A DNA stretch of 64,000 nt from contig CAJTEW010000004.1 of the NCBI GenBank assembly GCA_910575605.1, positions 62,001 through 126,000 on the forward strand, read 5' to 3'. Under the pieces are notes generated by a model. That model saw only the letters and a list, made by a program, of their open reading frames with translations, ran no database searches and was not told the DNA's origin. Of this stretch, positions 53,900 through 62,615 are shown piece by piece; within the stretch, counting starts at the first letter, position 1; each line of letters starts with the position of its first letter. Both the position numbers and the translations under genes were made by a program. The DNA comes from Lachnospiraceae bacterium. Lineage in GTDB: Bacteria > Bacillota > Clostridia > Lachnospirales > Lachnospiraceae.

Positions 53900-53962
53900 T
53901 GCTATATGACAAATGTAATGAATTAACCAGGAAGCTAAATTTAGGGCAGGAGAGAAGTTTGT

Positions 53963-55063
53963 ATGAAGGCAATTGCCGGTCAGGGAATTTTACTGTTATA
54001 TTCTTTTTTGACGCTGCTTCTGGTTCCGGTGGATAAGGGGCTTGTGACGGCGTTTCTTACGGCGGTGATATGCGTGTCGGCAGTAAGGCTTAAGGTACCG
54101 GAGGGGAGAGTCTGGGTTTTTATGCTTGCATTTCTGCTGATTGCCTGTTTCCTTCCAAAGCTCTTGTTTTTTAGCCCAGTGATGCTATATAGTATACTGG
54201 AATACAGAAAATATATATTGGTAATCCTGCTTGGGGGATTAGGTCTCCTTTTTCAAGGAAGGACAGAGACAGGAGTTGTGATAATTATTCTGACTGGCTG
54301 TCTGACTGCGATTTTTTTTGCATATCAGGACAGAGAGTACGAGAGGCTTTTTTTGATGTTCCAAAGGACAAGGGATGACGGGAAAGAAGTGAATCTTCTT
54401 TTGGAGGAGAGAAATAAAAGCCTTCTTAAAAAACAGGACGACGAGATTTATACGGCGAGGCTTAAGGAGAGAAACCGGATTGCAAGAGAAATACACGATC
54501 ATGTGGGGCACATGCTTTCAAGAGCCATTCTAATGACCGGCGCTATGAAGGCGGCGAATCAGGAGGAGGGCATAAGGGGACAGCTTGACCAGCTTGAGGA
54601 CACATTGAATGCAGCAATGACAAATGTTCGGGAGAGTGTTCATGATCTGCATGACGATTCGGTAAATCTAAGAGAAGCGCTTACAGGGCTTACGCAGGAA
54701 TATACCTTCTGCGAGGCGTGTCTTACATATGATATGGGATATGTACTTCCTAAGGATGTGAAGTACAGCTTTATTGCTATTGTGAAGGAAGCATTAAATA
54801 ATATTTCAAAGCACAGCAATGCCGGCAGGGTCTGGATTGTGGCAAGAGAGCATCCGGGGCTTTATCAGCTTATGATAGAGGATAATGGGACAGGTGAGGA
54901 TACGTTTAAGTATCCTGTTATGTATGAGGATAACAGAACGGAAGGCATGGGTATCCGCAATATGAGGGACAGAGTCAGTGCTTTAGGCGGAAATATTCAG
55001 ATAAAGAAGGAAAAGGGATTTCGTATTTATATTACAGTTCCTAAGAAGGAGGGAGAGCCATGA
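53963..55063 (+). CDS. Sensor histidine kinase, NarL/LiaS type
   Basis: Membrane kinase of 366 residues of the HisKA_3 class. About five membrane helices fill residues 5-120 with hardly any extracellular loop, as in intramembrane-sensing kinases. A coiled coil leads to the dimer domain with H178 in A-R-E-I-H-D-H-V-G-H, then the ATPase domain with E-A-L-N-N-I-S-K-H-S, D-N-G-T-G and G-M-G-I-R-N-M-R-D-R. It overlaps the regulator gene by four bases and is divergent from an ABC exporter, a layout common for cell-envelope or antimicrobial-peptide stress. Confidence 0.92.
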   Translation: MKAIAGQGILLLYSFLTLLLVPVDKGLVTAFLTAVICVSAVRLKVPEGRVWVFMLAFLLIACFLPKLLFFSPVMLYSILEYRKYILVILLGGLGLLFQGRTETGVVIIILTGCLTAIFFAYQDREYERLFLMFQRTRDDGKEVNLLLEERNKSLLKKQDDEIYTARLKERNRIAREIHDHVGHMLSRAILMTGAMKAANQEEGIRGQLDQLEDTLNAAMTNVRESVHDLHDDSVNLREALTGLTQEYTFCEACLTYDMGYVLPKDVKYSFIAIVKEALNNISKHSNAGRVWIVAREHPGLYQLMIEDNGTGEDTFKYPVMYEDNRTEGMGIRNMRDRVSALGGNIQIKKEKGFRIYITVPKKEGEP

Positions 55064-55680
55064 GGATTGTAATAGTGGATGATGACGTGTTTGTATCAGG
55101 AGCGCTTAAGACGATTCTTGAGACAGACGAGGAGATTACAGTTGCAGGTGTGGGCGCAGACGGAAATGATGCGGTCGTTCTTTATAAGAAGGAAAAGCCG
55201 GATGTGCTTCTCATGGATATCCGTATGAAGGAAAAGAGTGGACTGGAGGCTGCTAAAGAGATTCTTTCTTTTGACGAGAGTGCAAGGATTCTTCTGCTCA
55301 CCACATTTTCTGACGATGAATACATTGTGAAGGCGCTGAAATACGGGGTGAAGGGCTATCTTTTGAAACAGGATTATAACAGTATTCTTCCGGCACTTAA
55401 GGCTGTGCATCTGGGGCAGAGTGTGTTTGGTACGGAGATTACGGCCAGGCTTCCAGAGCTTTTGAGGGAGAAACGTGGGTTTGATTTCCGGGACAAGGGC
55501 TTAAGCGAGAAGGAGCATGAGGTAGTAAGGCTTGTGGCAGAGGGGCTTAGCAATAAGGAAATTGCCGCAGAAATGTTTTTAAGTGAAGGCACGGTGCGCA
55601 ATTATATTAGTGATATACTGGAAAAGCTGGAGCTTCGGGACAGGACGCAGCTGGCGGTGTATTATCTGACAGGAAGATAA
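55060..55680 (+). CDS. LuxR-family response regulator
   Basis: Response regulator of 206 residues. The receiver has I-V-D-D-D near the start and D53 in L-L-M-D-I-R-M-K as phosphorylation site, with the switch in L-L-T-T-F and Lys in Y-L-L-K-Q-D. The LuxR HTH at about residues 143-200 has L-S-E-K-E-H-E-V-V-R-L-V-A-E-G-L-S-N-K-E-I-A and E-G-T-V-R-N-Y-I-S-D-I-L-E-K-L. It pairs with the kinase just upstream; the divergent ABC exporter operon is the likely target. Confidence 0.94.
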   Translation: MRIVIVDDDVFVSGALKTILETDEEITVAGVGADGNDAVVLYKKEKPDVLLMDIRMKEKSGLEAAKEILSFDESARILLLTTFSDDEYIVKALKYGVKGYLLKQDYNSILPALKAVHLGQSVFGTEITARLPELLREKRGFDFRDKGLSEKEHEVVRLVAEGLSNKEIAAEMFLSEGTVRNYISDILEKLELRDRTQLAVYYLTGR

Positions 55681-55695
55681 AGGAGGTAAGAAAAA

Positions 55696-56880
55696 GTGAA
55701 AGAATTTGTACAATATATGCCGACAAAGGTAGTATTTGGAAGGGATACGGAAAAAGAGACAGGAAGGCTTGTAAAAGAGAGTGGTGCTTCCAGAGTTCTT
55801 GTTATATATGGCGGGGGAAGTGCAGTGAGGAGCGGCCTGCTTTTTAGGGTAGAGGAGTCGTTAAAGGAATATGGGATTGTTTATGAAGAGCTTTCCGGTG
55901 TAAAGCCGAACCCAGGGCTTTCTCTAGCAAGAGAAGGAGTTAAGAAGGCGTCTTCTTTTGGGGCTGATCTGATTCTCGCAGTGGGAGGCGGAAGTGTGAT
56001 TGATACAGCCAAGGCAGCAGCCTTAGGTGCGGCAAATCCGGGGACAGATATCTGGGAGTTCTGGATGGGGCGGGCGCAGACGGTTAAGGCTCTTCCAGTG
56101 GGGGTAGTGCTTACAATTCCGGCAGCAGGAAGTGAGATGAGTGATTCGGCAGTATTAACTGATGAGGATACGAAGAAAAAGGCGGGATATAACTCGGATA
56201 TTGTACGGCCAAGATTTGCAGTTTTAAATCCAGAGCTTGCCTATACTCTTCCAAAATACCAGCTTGCCTGTGGGATTGTGGATATCCTCATGCATACATT
56301 GGAGCGTTATTTCACGCCTGTGGCAGGAAATGAGCTGACGGATGAGCTGGCAGAAGGGCTGATGCGCACGGTTATAAGGAACGGAAAAAAGGCATATGAA
56401 AATCAGGAGGACTATGATGCCATGAGTGAGCTGACGTGGTGTGCAAGCCTGTCCCACAACGGACTTACAGGGCTTGGCAGGCCAAAGGATTTTGCCTGCC
56501 ATAAGCTGGGGCATGAGCTTTCTGGAAGATTTGATGAGGCTCACGGTGCGACCCTGTCAGCAGTGTGGGGAAGCTGGGCTAAGTATGTGTACCAGATGGA
56601 TTTGGACAGATTTGTCCGTTACGGGAAACAGGTATGGAATATTGAAACAGAGGATAAGGAGGAGGCTGCGCTTGCTTCCATTGAACAGACGGAGCAGTTT
56701 TTCAGGAGTCTTAATATGCCGGTGTGCCTTGGGGAATTAAGTATCGGCGTTCAGACAGAGGGAGTGCTAAAATCTCTGGCTGAGTATGCCACAAAGAAGG
56801 ATACGGTGAGACTTGGCTGTTTTAAGGAGCTTACAGCGCAGGATGCATATGAAATATATAAAGAGGCAAACCACAGATAG
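55696..56880 (+). CDS. Iron-containing alcohol dehydrogenase
   Basis: Family III metal-dependent alcohol dehydrogenase, 394 residues, like clostridial butanol dehydrogenases and YqhD. The cofactor domain has V-I-Y-G-G-G-S-A near residue 33 and A-V-G-G-G-S-V-I-D-T-A-K near 95. The metal-binding part has D-I-L-M-H-T-L-E-R-Y, C-H-K-L-G-H-E-L-S and D-E-A-H-G. Start is GTG at 55696, 10 bases after AGGAGG. The 3' end overlaps the MATE gene by 32 bases. The substrate alcohol or aldehyde is unknown. Confidence 0.93.
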   Translation: MKEFVQYMPTKVVFGRDTEKETGRLVKESGASRVLVIYGGGSAVRSGLLFRVEESLKEYGIVYEELSGVKPNPGLSLAREGVKKASSFGADLILAVGGGSVIDTAKAAALGAANPGTDIWEFWMGRAQTVKALPVGVVLTIPAAGSEMSDSAVLTDEDTKKKAGYNSDIVRPRFAVLNPELAYTLPKYQLACGIVDILMHTLERYFTPVAGNELTDELAEGLMRTVIRNGKKAYENQEDYDAMSELTWCASLSHNGLTGLGRPKDFACHKLGHELSGRFDEAHGATLSAVWGSWAKYVYQMDLDRFVRYGKQVWNIETEDKEEAALASIEQTEQFFRSLNMPVCLGELSIGVQTEGVLKSLAEYATKKDTVRLGCFKELTAQDAYEIYKEANHR

Positions 56881-58255
56881 CTTGAACATAGACTGGAAAG
56901 GCTTTTACAGAAATGTATTTGCCCTTGTAATTCCTATGGCAGTACAGAACCTGATTAATGTAGGTGTTACGGCGACAGACGTATTTATGCTTGGACGTGT
57001 GGGGGAGAAGGTGCTTTCAGGTGCCTCCCTTGCAGGGCAGATTCAGTTTATTATGATGCTTATTTTTTTCGGTATTACGGCCGGCTCGACGGTGCTTACA
57101 GCTCAGTATTGGGGAAAACGTGATACGGATACTATTGAAAAAATTCTCGGCATGGGCCTTACGGCAGGGATACTGGTAGCGGCGGTTTTTACGGTACTGG
57201 CGTTTTTTATACCAGAAACCCTGATGCGTATTTATACTTCGGATGCAGTGGTGGTTACTGAGGGGGCGAAGTATTTAAGAATTGTGGGGCTGTCCTATAT
57301 CTTTATGGCAGTTACGCAGGTCTATTTGAATATTATGCGGAGCATTGAACGGGTGGTAGTAGCGACGGTCGTCTATTTTATCTCACTGTTCGTTAACATT
57401 ATTATCAATGCGGTGTTAATTTTCGGCCTTTTTGGAGCGCCAAGACTGGAGATTGCAGGCGCGGCTATTGGGACGCTGTGCGCCCGGATTACGGAAACGG
57501 CGCTGGTACTTCTTTATGCCCGCTATAAAAATCATATTGTTAAAATAAGAATCCGCAATATGATTCATATTGACAGAATCTTATTTTTTGATTATGTGCG
57601 CTATGCCATGCCGGTTGTTCTAAATGAGATGATGTGGGGATTAGGCTCTTCATGCAACACGGCCATCATCGGACATCTTGGAAGCGAGGCAGTGGCGGCA
57701 AATTCCGTGGCGCAGGTAGCCAGGCAGCTGGCGCAGGTGGTGGTATTTGGTATTTCTAATGCAACGGCCATCTGGCTTGGGAAAACGCTTGGAGAGAAGA
57801 AAAAGGAGTATGCGAAGGCATATGCGAGGCGGTTTATTTATCTGTCGCTTCTCCTAGGTATTTTAGGAGGAGGAATGATTCTTATGTCGGGGCCTTTGGT
57901 TATCCGTGTGCTGACACTTTCTGGCAAGTCCCAGGAGTACCTTTCCTTTATGTTTTTTGTCATGTCCTATTTTGTGGTAGGGCAGGCAGTTAATACTACC
58001 CTTGTGTGCGGAGTGTTCCGCTCAGGGGGAGATACAAGGTTTGGCCTTTATATGGATGTTCTGACCATGTGGGGGTGCTCAATTTTAATCGGCGGTGTGG
58101 CGGCGTTTGTCTTTCATGCCAGCGTGCCGGTGGTCTATGCCATACTGATGAGTGATGAGATAATTAAGATTCCAATTTGTATGTGGCGGTACCGGAAATA
58201 TAAATGGTTAAATGATGTAACAAGAGAAAAGGAAGAATTGGAGGGAAGAGAATGA
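56849..58255 (+). CDS. MATE-family efflux transporter
   Basis: Antiporter of 468 residues with about 12 helices. The N-terminal part has F-A-L-V-I-P-M-A-V-Q-N-L-I-N-V-G-V-T-A-T-D-V-F-M-L-G, and the half-way loop has F-G-L-F-G-A-P-R-L-E-I-A-G-A-A-I-G-T. The C-terminal half contains L-V-C-G-V-F-R-S-G-G-D-T-R-F-G. It differs from the MATE gene at 21741 and is not a recent duplicate. Starts at 56813, 56843 and 56849 are possible; CAGGA sits before 56849. The gene overlaps the alcohol dehydrogenase and ends four bases into the next gene, suggesting one operon. Confidence 0.92.
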   Translation: MKYIKRQTTDSLNIDWKGFYRNVFALVIPMAVQNLINVGVTATDVFMLGRVGEKVLSGASLAGQIQFIMMLIFFGITAGSTVLTAQYWGKRDTDTIEKILGMGLTAGILVAAVFTVLAFFIPETLMRIYTSDAVVVTEGAKYLRIVGLSYIFMAVTQVYLNIMRSIERVVVATVVYFISLFVNIIINAVLIFGLFGAPRLEIAGAAIGTLCARITETALVLLYARYKNHIVKIRIRNMIHIDRILFFDYVRYAMPVVLNEMMWGLGSSCNTAIIGHLGSEAVAANSVAQVARQLAQVVVFGISNATAIWLGKTLGEKKKEYAKAYARRFIYLSLLLGILGGGMILMSGPLVIRVLTLSGKSQEYLSFMFFVMSYFVVGQAVNTTLVCGVFRSGGDTRFGLYMDVLTMWGCSILIGGVAAFVFHASVPVVYAILMSDEIIKIPICMWRYRKYKWLNDVTREKEELEGRE

Positions 58256-59202
58256 TTGTTCTAGGTAAAAAGGAGATTGAGGAGCTTGCAGATCTCGGGG
58301 AGATGATGGATACGATTGAGGAGGCATACCGTATTTTCGGAAGCGGCGATTTTTTTATGCCGGAGCGTCCGGTGGTGGAGCATGATAATAAGACACTTAT
58401 GTACATGCCCTGCTATACGAAGGATGTGATAGGTACAAAGATGCTGACTATTTTTCCGGAAAATGCGAAGCTTGGTCTGCCCTCTATTGATGGAGTGGTA
58501 CTGTTAAATGATGCCCGGACAGGAGCACCCCTTTCTATTCTTGACGGCCAGAGTGTTACGGCATACAGGACAGGGGCAGTGGGAGGTGTCGCCGTAAGGC
58601 ATTTGTCCAGAAAAGACTGTCATACGGTGGGAATCGTAGGAGCCGGCACCCAGGGGTTTTATCTGGCGCTGTATGCCTGTGCGGCAAGAAAGATTCATAC
58701 GGTATATGTGTATAATCACAGCAGCAGGGATTTGACAGAATATCTTGCACGTCTTGAAAAAGCTATTGATAATCTGGGGGTAAAGGTAGTACAATGTAAA
58801 TCAGTGGAGGAACTGGTAAAAAACAGTGAAATTATCTGTACCGCCACTCCTTCCGAGACACCGGTACTGCCGGAGGACAGAGAGCTTTTAGAAGGAAAGT
58901 GTATTATAGCTGTCGGCTCTTACACTCCTTCGATGCGGGAAATTCCAGATGTTATCTGGGATCTTGCAGACAAGGTATATATTGAGCTTATGTATGCCTG
59001 CGAGGAAAGCGGGGACTTGAGCCAGCCTCTTTCTGCGGGCCGTATTACAAGAGAAAGGATTGTTCTGATGAATGAGTTTCTTGCGTCTGGTGAATCGGAG
59101 GAAGAAGTTACAAAAAAGACCACCTATTTTAAATCTGTAGGGATGGGTCTTTTTGATGTGTGTATTGCACAGAAATTATTAGAAAAAGCAAAGGAGAGAT
59201 AA
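58252..59202 (+). CDS. Ornithine cyclodeaminase / mu-crystallin family protein
   Basis: NAD(P)-dependent protein of 316 residues. The N-terminal substrate part has M-P-E-R-P-V-V, G-T-K-M-L-T-I-F-P-E-N and A-Y-R-T-G-A-V-G-G-V-A. The Rossmann domain has V-G-I-V-G-A-G-T-Q-G near residue 125. Family activities include ornithine cyclodeaminase, alanine dehydrogenase, ketimine reductase and opine-type enzymes, and these cannot be told apart here. It overlaps the MATE gene by four bases and is followed three bases later by RidA, which hydrolyses reactive imines, so a ketimine or imino-acid reaction is plausible. Confidence 0.9.
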   Translation: MIVLGKKEIEELADLGEMMDTIEEAYRIFGSGDFFMPERPVVEHDNKTLMYMPCYTKDVIGTKMLTIFPENAKLGLPSIDGVVLLNDARTGAPLSILDGQSVTAYRTGAVGGVAVRHLSRKDCHTVGIVGAGTQGFYLALYACAARKIHTVYVYNHSSRDLTEYLARLEKAIDNLGVKVVQCKSVEELVKNSEIICTATPSETPVLPEDRELLEGKCIIAVGSYTPSMREIPDVIWDLADKVYIELMYACEESGDLSQPLSAGRITRERIVLMNEFLASGESEEEVTKKTTYFKSVGMGLFDVCIAQKLLEKAKER

Positions 59203-59205
59203 TTG

Positions 59206-59580
59206 ATGAAAGTAGTAGCAACAGAAAAAGCGCCAAAGGCATTAGGTCCGTATTCACAGGGATATGTACACGGCGGAGTTTTTTACTCTGCAGGACAGCT
59301 TGGAATTAATCCGGCTATTAATGACATTGAGTTTGACACGATTGAAGGACAGACAGAGCAGGCATGTAAAAATATCGGCGAGGTGCTCAAGGAGGCTGGA
59401 ACGGATTTTGACCATGTATTAAAGACCACCTGTTTCTTATCTGATATGGCGAATTTCGGTGCTTTTAACGAGGTATATGCAAAATATTTCACATCCAAGC
59501 CGGCTAGAAGCTGTTTTGCAGTAAAGGAGCTTCCGAAGGGAGCTCTCTGCGAGATAGAGGTGATTGCAGCGGTTGAGTAG
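59206..59580 (+). CDS. ridA: RidA-family imine/enamine deaminase
   Basis: RidA hydrolyses 2-aminoacrylate and other enamines or imines released by PLP enzymes. The 124-residue protein has P-K-A-L-G-P-Y-S-Q-G at the N-terminus, Y-S-A-G-Q-L-G-I-N-P, T-C-F-L-S-D-M-A-N-F, the substrate-binding Arg in P-A-R-S-C-F-A-V and E-I-E-V-I-A-A-V at the end. A TTG precedes the ATG; the ATG at 59206 has AAGGAGAG about 8 bases upstream. It is tightly linked to the ornithine cyclodeaminase homolog. Confidence 0.95.
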   Translation: MKVVATEKAPKALGPYSQGYVHGGVFYSAGQLGINPAINDIEFDTIEGQTEQACKNIGEVLKEAGTDFDHVLKTTCFLSDMANFGAFNEVYAKYFTSKPARSCFAVKELPKGALCEIEVIAAVE

Positions 59581-59621
59581 AGACCGGATAATTTACAAGA
59601 TGATTTGGAGGATTGATTGAT

Positions 59622-60452
59622 ATGGCAGAGCAGCAGAATGGCTGCAGCCCGTCAGACTGTGCGGGCTGCGCTCATGCAGACAGCTGCGGCGGCAAGCCGC
59701 AGGATTTCAGGAAACCGGCGAATGCATCGTCACATATCCGTAAGGTAATTGCGGTGGTAAGCGGTAAAGGCGGTGTCGGCAAATCTATGGTGACAGCGTC
59801 ACTTGCACGAATGATGAGGGAGCAGGGCTTTTCCGTGGGAATTATGGACGCGGATATTACGGGTCCGTCTATTCCGAAGATGTATGGGATTCATGAGAAG
59901 GCAAGAGGAACAGAGGATGCCATTCTTCCCTGTGAGGCAGAGGACGGCACAAAGATTATGTCTATTAATCTTCTTCTTGAAAATGAGTCCGACCCGGTTA
60001 TCTGGAGAGGACCAGTCATTGCCGGTGTGGTGACACAGTTCTGGACGGATGTTATATGGGGAGACTTAGATTATCTCTTTGTAGATATGCCTCCGGGAAC
60101 CGGGGATGTACCGCTTACAGTATTTCAGTCACTTCCGGTCGATGGAGTTGTTATAGTGTCTTCACCCCAGGATCTGGTAAAGATGATTGTGAAGAAGGCG
60201 TACAGCATGGCGAGGCAGATGGATATTCCGGTGCTTGGCATTGTGGAAAACTACAGCTATCTTGTGTGCCCGGACTGCGGAAAAGAGATTTCTGTATTCG
60301 GGGAAAGCCACATTGATGAGGTGGCAGAGGAGCTTGGCATTCCGGTGCTTGGAAAAATGCCTATAGATGTGAAGTTAGCCGAGGCGGTGGAACAGGAGAA
60401 ATTTTACGAAATCAGCAATGAGTACCTTGCGGAGGCAGTAAACAAATTATAA
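59622..60452 (+). CDS. Mrp/NBP35-family iron-sulfur carrier ATPase
   Basis: P-loop ATPase that carries iron-sulfur clusters, 276 residues. The N-terminus has cysteines C8, C13, C16 and C22; the last three match the C-x2-C-x5-C of NBP35-type cluster sites. The deviant Walker A is S-G-K-G-G-V-G-K-S near residue 47. Then come D-A-D-I-T-G-P-S, the D-M-P-P-G-T-G-D motif, and the bridging-cluster pair C-P-D-C near residue 213. A TTG at 59613 lies in the ribosome site; the ATG at 59622 follows TTGGAGGA by about 10 bases. A strong terminator follows. Confidence 0.94.
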   Translation: MAEQQNGCSPSDCAGCAHADSCGGKPQDFRKPANASSHIRKVIAVVSGKGGVGKSMVTASLARMMREQGFSVGIMDADITGPSIPKMYGIHEKARGTEDAILPCEAEDGTKIMSINLLLENESDPVIWRGPVIAGVVTQFWTDVIWGDLDYLFVDMPPGTGDVPLTVFQSLPVDGVVIVSSPQDLVKMIVKKAYSMARQMDIPVLGIVENYSYLVCPDCGKEISVFGESHIDEVAEELGIPVLGKMPIDVKLAEAVEQEKFYEISNEYLAEAVNKL

Positions 60453-60454
60453 AG

Positions 60455-60502
60455 ATAACCCTGCAGAAATCTATAAAATTGATTTCTGCAGGGTTATTTT
60501 TA
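60455..60502. terminator. Terminator between the Mrp gene and glgB
   Basis: A perfect 17-bp stem (60455-60471 with 60481-60497) and a 9-base loop are followed by a T-rich run. It lies between the converging Mrp and branching-enzyme genes. Confidence 0.9.
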
Positions 60503-60545
60503 TCATATTAGGAAACTTCAGGTATGTTCTTTTTTGACAGTTTTT

Positions 60546-62336
60546 TTATGAAATAAGATAATATACCCCGCTGTAAGCGCTAAGTGACACACAGGCAGTC
60601 CCATTTTCTAATATAATTGTTTCAGTCTCATAATGATTTTCCCCCGCATATTTATCCATATCACTGGCGATAAGGAGCTTTAATGTACAAGCGTTTTTCA
60701 GGGTAAAGGTATAGTTTTCCTGGACTTCATCAGAGAAGTTGAATACCGCAGCTATTCTCTGTGATCTGCCGGCACGTTCAAAGGCATAGATACAACGCTC
60801 CTCCTGATGACAGTCAATCCATTGGAAGCCTTCGTTTTCATAATCCTTTTCATAGAGTGCCGGATACCTTAAGTAAATCTGGTTTAAGTCCTTCATGAAT
60901 CGGTGGAAGGAGTCATGGAGGGGATACTTTAATATATCCCAGTCCTGCTCCCGTTTTTCATCCCATTCTCTTAACTGTCCCAGCTCATTTCCCATAAAGT
61001 TAAGCTTCTTTCCGGGATGAGCATACATATACATATAAAGCGCCCGGGCCTGGGGAAACTTATCCTCATAATCCCCATTCATTTTTTGGAAAATCGTTGC
61101 TTTTTGATGTACTGTTTCGTCATGAGAGAAGGGCAGGAGATAAGTGTCATTGTAGTAATACATCATGGAAAAAGTGAGCTTATGATAATCTCTGCTTCTG
61201 TATTCAGGCGCAGTGCAGAAAAAGTCTAACGTATCGTTCATCCATCCCATATCCCATTTATAGTCAAAGCCAAGACCGCCCTCCAGGGCAGAGCGTGTAA
61301 CACCAGGATAAGATGTGGAATCCTCGGCAGATAAAATGGCGGAGGGGTGCATATCTTTAAGTCCTCGGTTCATATCCCGGATAAAGTCCACAGCGTTATT
61401 GTTTACCCCTCTTGCGGGATCTCCCTGCCAGTAGATAATACGGCTGACTGCGTCCATACGGATGCCGTCTGCATGGTACTGCGCAAGCCAGTAATTGGCG
61501 GCGGACTTAAGAAAGCTTCGCACTTCGCCTCTTGAGTGCATGAAGTTTTTACTGCCCCATTCGCTTACACCCACATCAGAATGGGGGTATTCGTAGAGGG
61601 GAGTTCCGTCATAATCAGCAAGAGCATAGTCATCCACGGCAAAATGAACCGGAACAAAGTCTATAAGGACACCGATTTCATTCTGATGGCAGAGATCGAT
61701 AAATTCCATCAGCTCTGTGGCAGTTCCGTAGCGGGAGGTAGGGCTGAAAAATCCAGTGTTCTGATATCCCCAGGATTCGTCGCAAGGATGCTCAGAAAGA
61801 GGCATGATTTCAATATAATTGTATCCATATTCCTTTAGATAGGGGATGAGGATACGGGCAAGCTCTGTATAGGAATACCAGTCATCAGCCTTCTCTGACG
61901 GCTTCTTAAAGGAGCCGAAGTGAAGTTCGTATATATTGAGAGGGCTTCTTTTGCAGTCGGTCCGCTGTTTCATCCATTTTTCATCATGAAAGGTATAAGA
62001 TGATAAATCCCGGATAATGGAGGCGGTATTAGGGCGAAGCTCCATTCCGAAGCCATATGGGTCACAGTGGTCTGTAAAGGAGCCATTCCTCTTGTAAATG
62101 CGGTATTTGTACATCTGTCCAATCTGCGCAGTCCTGGCATAACATTCCCAGAAGTTTCCATCGTGGGTCCGGTTCATAGGCCATTCCTCCCAGTCTGAAA
62201 ATTCACCGATAAGGGAGATCTGCACTGCGGCGGGGGCAAAGGTACGGAAGGTGACGCCGCCCTCTGCTTCTGGGTGGGCGCCTAAGAAGCAGTAGGCATC
62301 GAATACTTTTCCGGTATAAAATCCATAAAAATCCAT
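60546..62336 (-). CDS. glgB: 1,4-alpha-glucan (glycogen) branching enzyme
   Basis: GH13 enzyme that makes alpha-1,6 branches in glycogen, 596 residues. An N-terminal CBM48 domain (about 20-110) has F-R-T-F-A-P-A-A and G-E-F-S-D-W. The barrel has V-L-I-D-F-V-P-V-H-F, the nucleophile Asp in G-I-R-M-D-A-V, the acid Glu in L-S-A-E-D-S-T and L-P-F-S-H-D-E-T-V-H. N-F-M-G-N-E-L-G-Q and E-W-D in the later part match branching enzymes rather than amylases. A frame to 62435 exists, but the ATG at 62336, after AGGAGGA, is right. No other glycogen gene is adjacent. Confidence 0.94.
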   Translation of the reverse strand: MDFYGFYTGKVFDAYCFLGAHPEAEGGVTFRTFAPAAVQISLIGEFSDWEEWPMNRTHDGNFWECYARTAQIGQMYKYRIYKRNGSFTDHCDPYGFGMELRPNTASIIRDLSSYTFHDEKWMKQRTDCKRSPLNIYELHFGSFKKPSEKADDWYSYTELARILIPYLKEYGYNYIEIMPLSEHPCDESWGYQNTGFFSPTSRYGTATELMEFIDLCHQNEIGVLIDFVPVHFAVDDYALADYDGTPLYEYPHSDVGVSEWGSKNFMHSRGEVRSFLKSAANYWLAQYHADGIRMDAVSRIIYWQGDPARGVNNNAVDFIRDMNRGLKDMHPSAILSAEDSTSYPGVTRSALEGGLGFDYKWDMGWMNDTLDFFCTAPEYRSRDYHKLTFSMMYYYNDTYLLPFSHDETVHQKATIFQKMNGDYEDKFPQARALYMYMYAHPGKKLNFMGNELGQLREWDEKREQDWDILKYPLHDSFHRFMKDLNQIYLRYPALYEKDYENEGFQWIDCHQEERCIYAFERAGRSQRIAAVFNFSDEVQENYTFTLKNACTLKLLIASDMDKYAGENHYETETIILENGTACVSLSAYSGVYYLIS

Positions 62337-62615
62337 TTTTGTGTCCTCCTGATAAAGTATAGAGATAATAGACAGTGGTTGTTTTATGTTATTATACAAA
62401 AAAATATTATGAGTGTACACCAACAATATAGACAAAAGGGCGGATAAACAACTTTTAAGGGGATATACTGGGGAAATGTTGAATTATAAAATATTTTAAA
62501 TATAGTATATTGATATTTATATAAAAAGATGATACTATAAAAATATCCTATATATAGAATATTTGAAAGGAGGATGGGGCATACGAGAAAGCCTAAGAAA
62601 CAGGGGGGATAAGAG
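62337..62615. promoter_or_regulatory. A/T-rich divergent control region with two related palindromes
   Basis: This 279-base gap separates glgB (minus) and the XRE-cupin gene (plus). It holds a 24-base near-perfect palindrome at 62541-62564 (arms AAATATCCTATA and TATAGAATATTT, one mismatch) and a second dyad at 62498-62518 with arms AAATAT/ATATTT. Centres are about 44 bases apart. They are good candidates for autoregulatory sites of the XRE protein. A TTGATA at 62510-62515 could be a -35 box, but no clear -10 partner was fixed. Confidence 0.5.

Noticed and set aside
62337-62435. N-terminal extension of glgB from a start at 62435
   Set aside because: The added residues are hydrophobic and not family-like, and the ATG at 62336 has AGGAGGA just upstream.
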